From Mageeibacillus sp. UBA1257 (GTDB lineage Bacteria > Bacillota > Clostridia > UBA1212 > UBA1257), in NCBI GenBank assembly GCA_002308775.1, contig DBVT01000074.1, positions 5,779-21,373 on the forward strand: a stretch of DNA of 15,595 nucleotides, read 5' to 3'. Under the pieces are notes generated by a model. That model ran no database searches. It saw only the letters and a list, made by a program, of their open reading frames with translations, and was not told the DNA's origin. The translations under genes and the position numbers were made by a program. This document shows, piece after piece, positions 12,865 through 15,595 of this stretch; position 1 is the first letter of the stretch, and each line of letters opens with the position of its first letter.

Positions 12865-15105
12865 ATGGTTAAAGTGATAAAAGAACCGGTCACATACAGA
12901 AACGGCTCGATCGAGCTCGGAAATGCGACCCGGGGGAAAGGTAAAACGATCGCCGAGAGGATCCTTGAAAGCCACGATCACGGCGACGGAGACAGACTGA
13001 AGATCAAGTTCGACGCCTTGGCGTCACACGATATAACTTATGTGGGGATAATCCAGACAGCGAGAGCGAGCGGACTCAAAGAATTCCCCGTGCCTTACGT
13101 GCTCACAAACTGCCACAATTCTCTGTGCGCCGTCGGAGGAACTATAAATGAAGACGATCACGAGTTCGGACTTTCTGCCGCGATAAAATACGGCGGCATT
13201 TTTGTACCCCCGCATCAGGCTGTCATCGGCCAGTATATGAGGGAAATGATGTCAGGCTGCGGTAAGATGATCATCGGCTCTGACAGCCATACGAGATACG
13301 GTGCCCTCGGAACGATGGCAGTCGGAGAAGGAGGTCCCGAGCTTGTAAAACAGCTGCTCGGGAGATTTTACGAGATAAAAAAGCCGGAAATAATATGCGT
13401 ATATCTTACCGGCGCTCCGAGACCGGGCGTGGGGCCTCAGGACGTGGCGCTTGCTCTTATCGGAGCTACATTTGCAGACGGGACAGTTAAAAACAAGATA
13501 CTCGAATTCGCAGGACCTGGCGTTGCGAATCTTTCGATGGATTTCAGATGCGGTATCGATACGATGACAACTGAGACGACATGTCTGAGCTCTGTCTGGG
13601 TGACGGACGAAAAAGTCAGAGAATATTTTAAGATACACGGCAGAGAAGAAGCATACAAAAAGTTAGAGCCGGAGGAGGGAGCGGTCTACGACGGATGCGT
13701 TATGATAGACCTGTCGACTGTAGAGAGCATGATCGCGCTTCCTTTCCATCCCAGCAACGTCTATACAGTAAAAGATTTCATCAAAAACGCTCCGGATATC
13801 ATCGATTCTGTTGAGAAAAAGGCGATAGAACAGTACGGCAGCAAAGTGAGAGAATTTGCTTTCAAAGATCACATTCGCGACGGAAAAGTTTGGGCAAGCC
13901 AGGGCGTAATAGCGGGCTGCGCAGGAGGATCATTCGAAAACATCTGCCGCGCCGGAGAACTTCTGGACGGAAAATCAGTCGGAAACGGCAGTTTTTCACT
14001 CAATATTTATCCGCAGAGCCAGCCTGTATTTATGGAACTTATGTCGAACGGAACGATCGGAAAACTGACGATGGCAGGCGCTTCGATCAGATCGGCATTC
14101 TGCGGTCCGTGCTTCGGTGCCGGAGACGTGCCCTGCAACAACGGATTCAGCATCAGACATACGACGAGAAACTTCCCGAACAGAGAGGGCTCAAAACCGT
14201 CTGACGGACAGATCTCCTGGGTCGCTCTTATGGATGCGAGATCGATCGCCGCGACAGCTTTGAACAAAGGCGCGATAACACCCGGAACAGACGTTTTTAC
14301 GGAAGAAAAGCAGGTAAGATACACGTTCCGCAGGGAAATATACGAAAACAGAGTCTACAACGGATTCGGAAGGGCGAAACCGGAAAAAGAACTCAAGCTC
14401 GGTCCGAATATAGCAGACTGGCCGAAGATGGTCACACTGACTGATAATATTTTGCTGAAAATAGTTTCGGTGATAAACGATCCGGTCACAACGACGGATG
14501 AATTGATCCCGAGCGGTGAGACGTCTTCATACAGATCGAATCCTTTGAGGCTTGCGGAATATACGCTGTCAAGGAAAGATCCCGAATACGTCGGATGCGC
14601 CAAAGATGTCTATTCGTTTGAAAAGGAAAGAAGAGAATATGCCGAAGGCAGATCTTCGGGGAGATCTCTTACAAATATATACAAAGGCTTCGGAGACGCT
14701 GAACAACTTGCAAAAAACACGGAGATCGGAAGCGTCGTATACGCAAAGAAGCCCGGAGACGGTTCGGCGAGAGAACAGGCCGCTTCGTGCCAGAGAGTGC
14801 TCGGAGGACTTGCGAATATCGCTGTCAATTACGCGACGAAGAGATACAGGAGCAATCTGATAAACTGGGGAATGCTGCCTTTTACCGTGGGAGAAGATGA
14901 AAGATTTGAGAAGGGTGACAGGATGCTCATCGAAGGCGTCAGAGAGGGCGTGAAAGCCGGAAAAGAGGAATTCAACGCGTATCTGATCTCCGAAAACGGC
15001 AAAAAGAGACAGGTAAAGCTGTATTTGAAGGAACTTTCCGCCGATGAGCGAGAAATAATCCTCTGCGGATGTTTGATAAATTATTACAACAGTGAGGTAA
15101 GATGA
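12865..15105 (+). CDS. Aconitase-family [4Fe-4S] hydratase
   Basis: This family interconverts citrate and isocitrate, or related hydroxyacids, through a [4Fe-4S] cluster. The 746-residue chain has the cluster ligands Cys240 (ETTCLSS), Cys413 and Cys416 (SAFCGPCFGAGD). It also has the substrate motif GSDSHTRYGALGT (138-150) and a fused C-terminal swivel domain with GSAREQAA (633-640), the counterpart of GSSREHAA in aconitase, and the YRSNLINWGMLPF stretch (661-673). Its length and single-chain form fit aconitase of the mitochondrial type or the group annotated simply as hydratase in Firmicutes. It is not the two-subunit LeuCD form. No citrate synthase or isocitrate dehydrogenase gene adjoins it, so aconitate hydratase is likely but not proven. 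AGGTG lies seven bases before the ATG. Its TGA overlaps the next start codon as ATGA, implying translational coupling. Confidence 0.9.
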   Translation: MVKVIKEPVTYRNGSIELGNATRGKGKTIAERILESHDHGDGDRLKIKFDALASHDITYVGIIQTARASGLKEFPVPYVLTNCHNSLCAVGGTINEDDHEFGLSAAIKYGGIFVPPHQAVIGQYMREMMSGCGKMIIGSDSHTRYGALGTMAVGEGGPELVKQLLGRFYEIKKPEIICVYLTGAPRPGVGPQDVALALIGATFADGTVKNKILEFAGPGVANLSMDFRCGIDTMTTETTCLSSVWVTDEKVREYFKIHGREEAYKKLEPEEGAVYDGCVMIDLSTVESMIALPFHPSNVYTVKDFIKNAPDIIDSVEKKAIEQYGSKVREFAFKDHIRDGKVWASQGVIAGCAGGSFENICRAGELLDGKSVGNGSFSLNIYPQSQPVFMELMSNGTIGKLTMAGASIRSAFCGPCFGAGDVPCNNGFSIRHTTRNFPNREGSKPSDGQISWVALMDARSIAATALNKGAITPGTDVFTEEKQVRYTFRREIYENRVYNGFGRAKPEKELKLGPNIADWPKMVTLTDNILLKIVSVINDPVTTTDELIPSGETSSYRSNPLRLAEYTLSRKDPEYVGCAKDVYSFEKERREYAEGRSSGRSLTNIYKGFGDAEQLAKNTEIGSVVYAKKPGDGSAREQAASCQRVLGGLANIAVNYATKRYRSNLINWGMLPFTVGEDERFEKGDRMLIEGVREGVKAGKEEFNAYLISENGKKRQVKLYLKELSADEREIILCGCLINYYNSEVR

Positions 15106-15595
15106 AAATGAAAAAATTCGCAAGATCAATCATTGCTATCGCGCTTTGCCTGTGTATGATAACGGCATTTGCGTCATGTAAGAAAGAAGGAGACGGTAAG
15201 ATGGTAGTTAACGGAATCGATTTCGGTATCGAAGGAAACGAAGGAACGATCTCAGGTTTTGATTCTGAGTACCCGCTCGTTGCGATCTATATAGAGGGAT
15301 ACGGCGTGATCGTCGCGGAACTTTATCCGGATGTTGCTCCGAATACGGTGAACAATTTCATTTCTCTTGTTAAAAAAGGTTTTTACGACGGAATAATATT
15401 CCACAGAGTAATTGAAAACTTTATGATACAGACGGGAGATCCCAAGGGCGTCGGAACGGGCGGCCCCGGGTATTCGATCAAGGGTGAATTTACGAAAAAC
15501 GGATTCAAAAACGACTTAAAGCACGAGCGCGGAGTTATTTCCATGGCGAGAGCTAAAGGAATGGACACCGCGGGATCTCAGTTTTTCATCATGCA
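15102..15595 (+). CDS. Cyclophilin-type peptidyl-prolyl isomerase, lipoprotein (3' truncated)
   Basis: The protein catalyses cis-trans isomerisation of proline peptide bonds, here probably outside the membrane. The N terminus is a lipoprotein signal: MKMKKFARS, a hydrophobic core, then the lipobox TAFASC with Cys26 as the lipid-attachment site. The cyclophilin domain begins near residue 60 and shows VAELYPDVAPNTVNNFISL, GFYDGIIFHRVIENFMIQTG with the catalytic Arg, GDPKGVGTGGPGYSI, and GSQFFIMH at the window edge. At least 164 residues are present; the last strands are missing. The ATG at 15102 overlaps the upstream TGA by 4 bp, with GTGAGG just upstream; the ATG at 15108 is an alternative. 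It is intact as far as it can be read. Confidence 0.93.
   Translation, partial: MKMKKFARSIIAIALCLCMITAFASCKKEGDGKMVVNGIDFGIEGNEGTISGFDSEYPLVAIYIEGYGVIVAELYPDVAPNTVNNFISLVKKGFYDGIIFHRVIENFMIQTGDPKGVGTGGPGYSIKGEFTKNGFKNDLKHERGVISMARAKGMDTAGSQFFIM

Noticed and set aside
1..15595. Mobile elements, tRNA genes, CRISPR arrays, toxin-antitoxin or defence genes
   Set aside because: No transposase, integrase, terminal inverted repeats, cloverleaf sequence, repeat-spacer pattern or small paired genes of these types were seen on either strand.

Overview
The window looks like chromosomal DNA from an anaerobic Gram-positive bacterium of the class Clostridia. The evidence is ribonuclease Y, a T-box riboswitch, strong Shine-Dalgarno sites, heavy AGA/AGG use for arginine, many ATA isoleucine codons, and proteins that read as clostridial. 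The genus cannot be fixed from sequence alone. There are nine complete protein genes, one upstream fragment and one downstream fragment. I see no tRNA, rRNA, insertion sequence, phage gene or CRISPR array.

Layout. Bases 1-102 are the tail of an unidentified plus-strand gene, followed by a two-way terminator. On the minus strand lie an AMP-forming acyl-CoA synthetase (142-1818) and a GtrA-type membrane protein (2143-2667). The roughly 325 bases between them hold no protein gene. They carry a near-consensus promoter and a complete T-box riboswitch, whose terminator ends about 20 bases before the synthetase start. Divergently, a plus-strand run follows: ribonuclease Y, SmpB, a two-domain class II aldolase-like protein, an FtsK/SpoIIIE DNA translocase with its own promoter, and a DAHP synthase of the shikimate pathway. 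A strong hairpin terminator (10735-10770) closes that run. A minus-strand pair comes next: a cytosolic clan GH-A glycoside hydrolase and a HAD phosphatase. Back-to-back promoters then serve the HAD gene leftward and an aconitase-family hydratase rightward. The hydratase overlaps by 4 bp a lipoprotein cyclophilin-type peptidyl-prolyl isomerase that runs off the window.

How the genes work together. Most of the content is housekeeping: RNA decay (RNase Y), rescue of stalled ribosomes (SmpB), chromosome segregation (FtsK), aromatic amino acid synthesis (DAHP synthase) and central carbon metabolism (aconitase family).

The most unusual point is the T-box in front of an acyl-CoA synthetase. T-boxes sense uncharged tRNA and normally control aminoacyl-tRNA synthetases or amino acid biosynthesis and transport genes. 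The specifier triplet reads AUC (isoleucine), and the UGGU bulge would pair with a tRNA ending ACCA, as tRNA-Ile does. My inference is that this ligase supplies an acyl-CoA precursor of isoleucine, such as 2-methylbutyryl-CoA or propionyl-CoA, for reductive carboxylation to the 2-oxo acid. This has not been tested.
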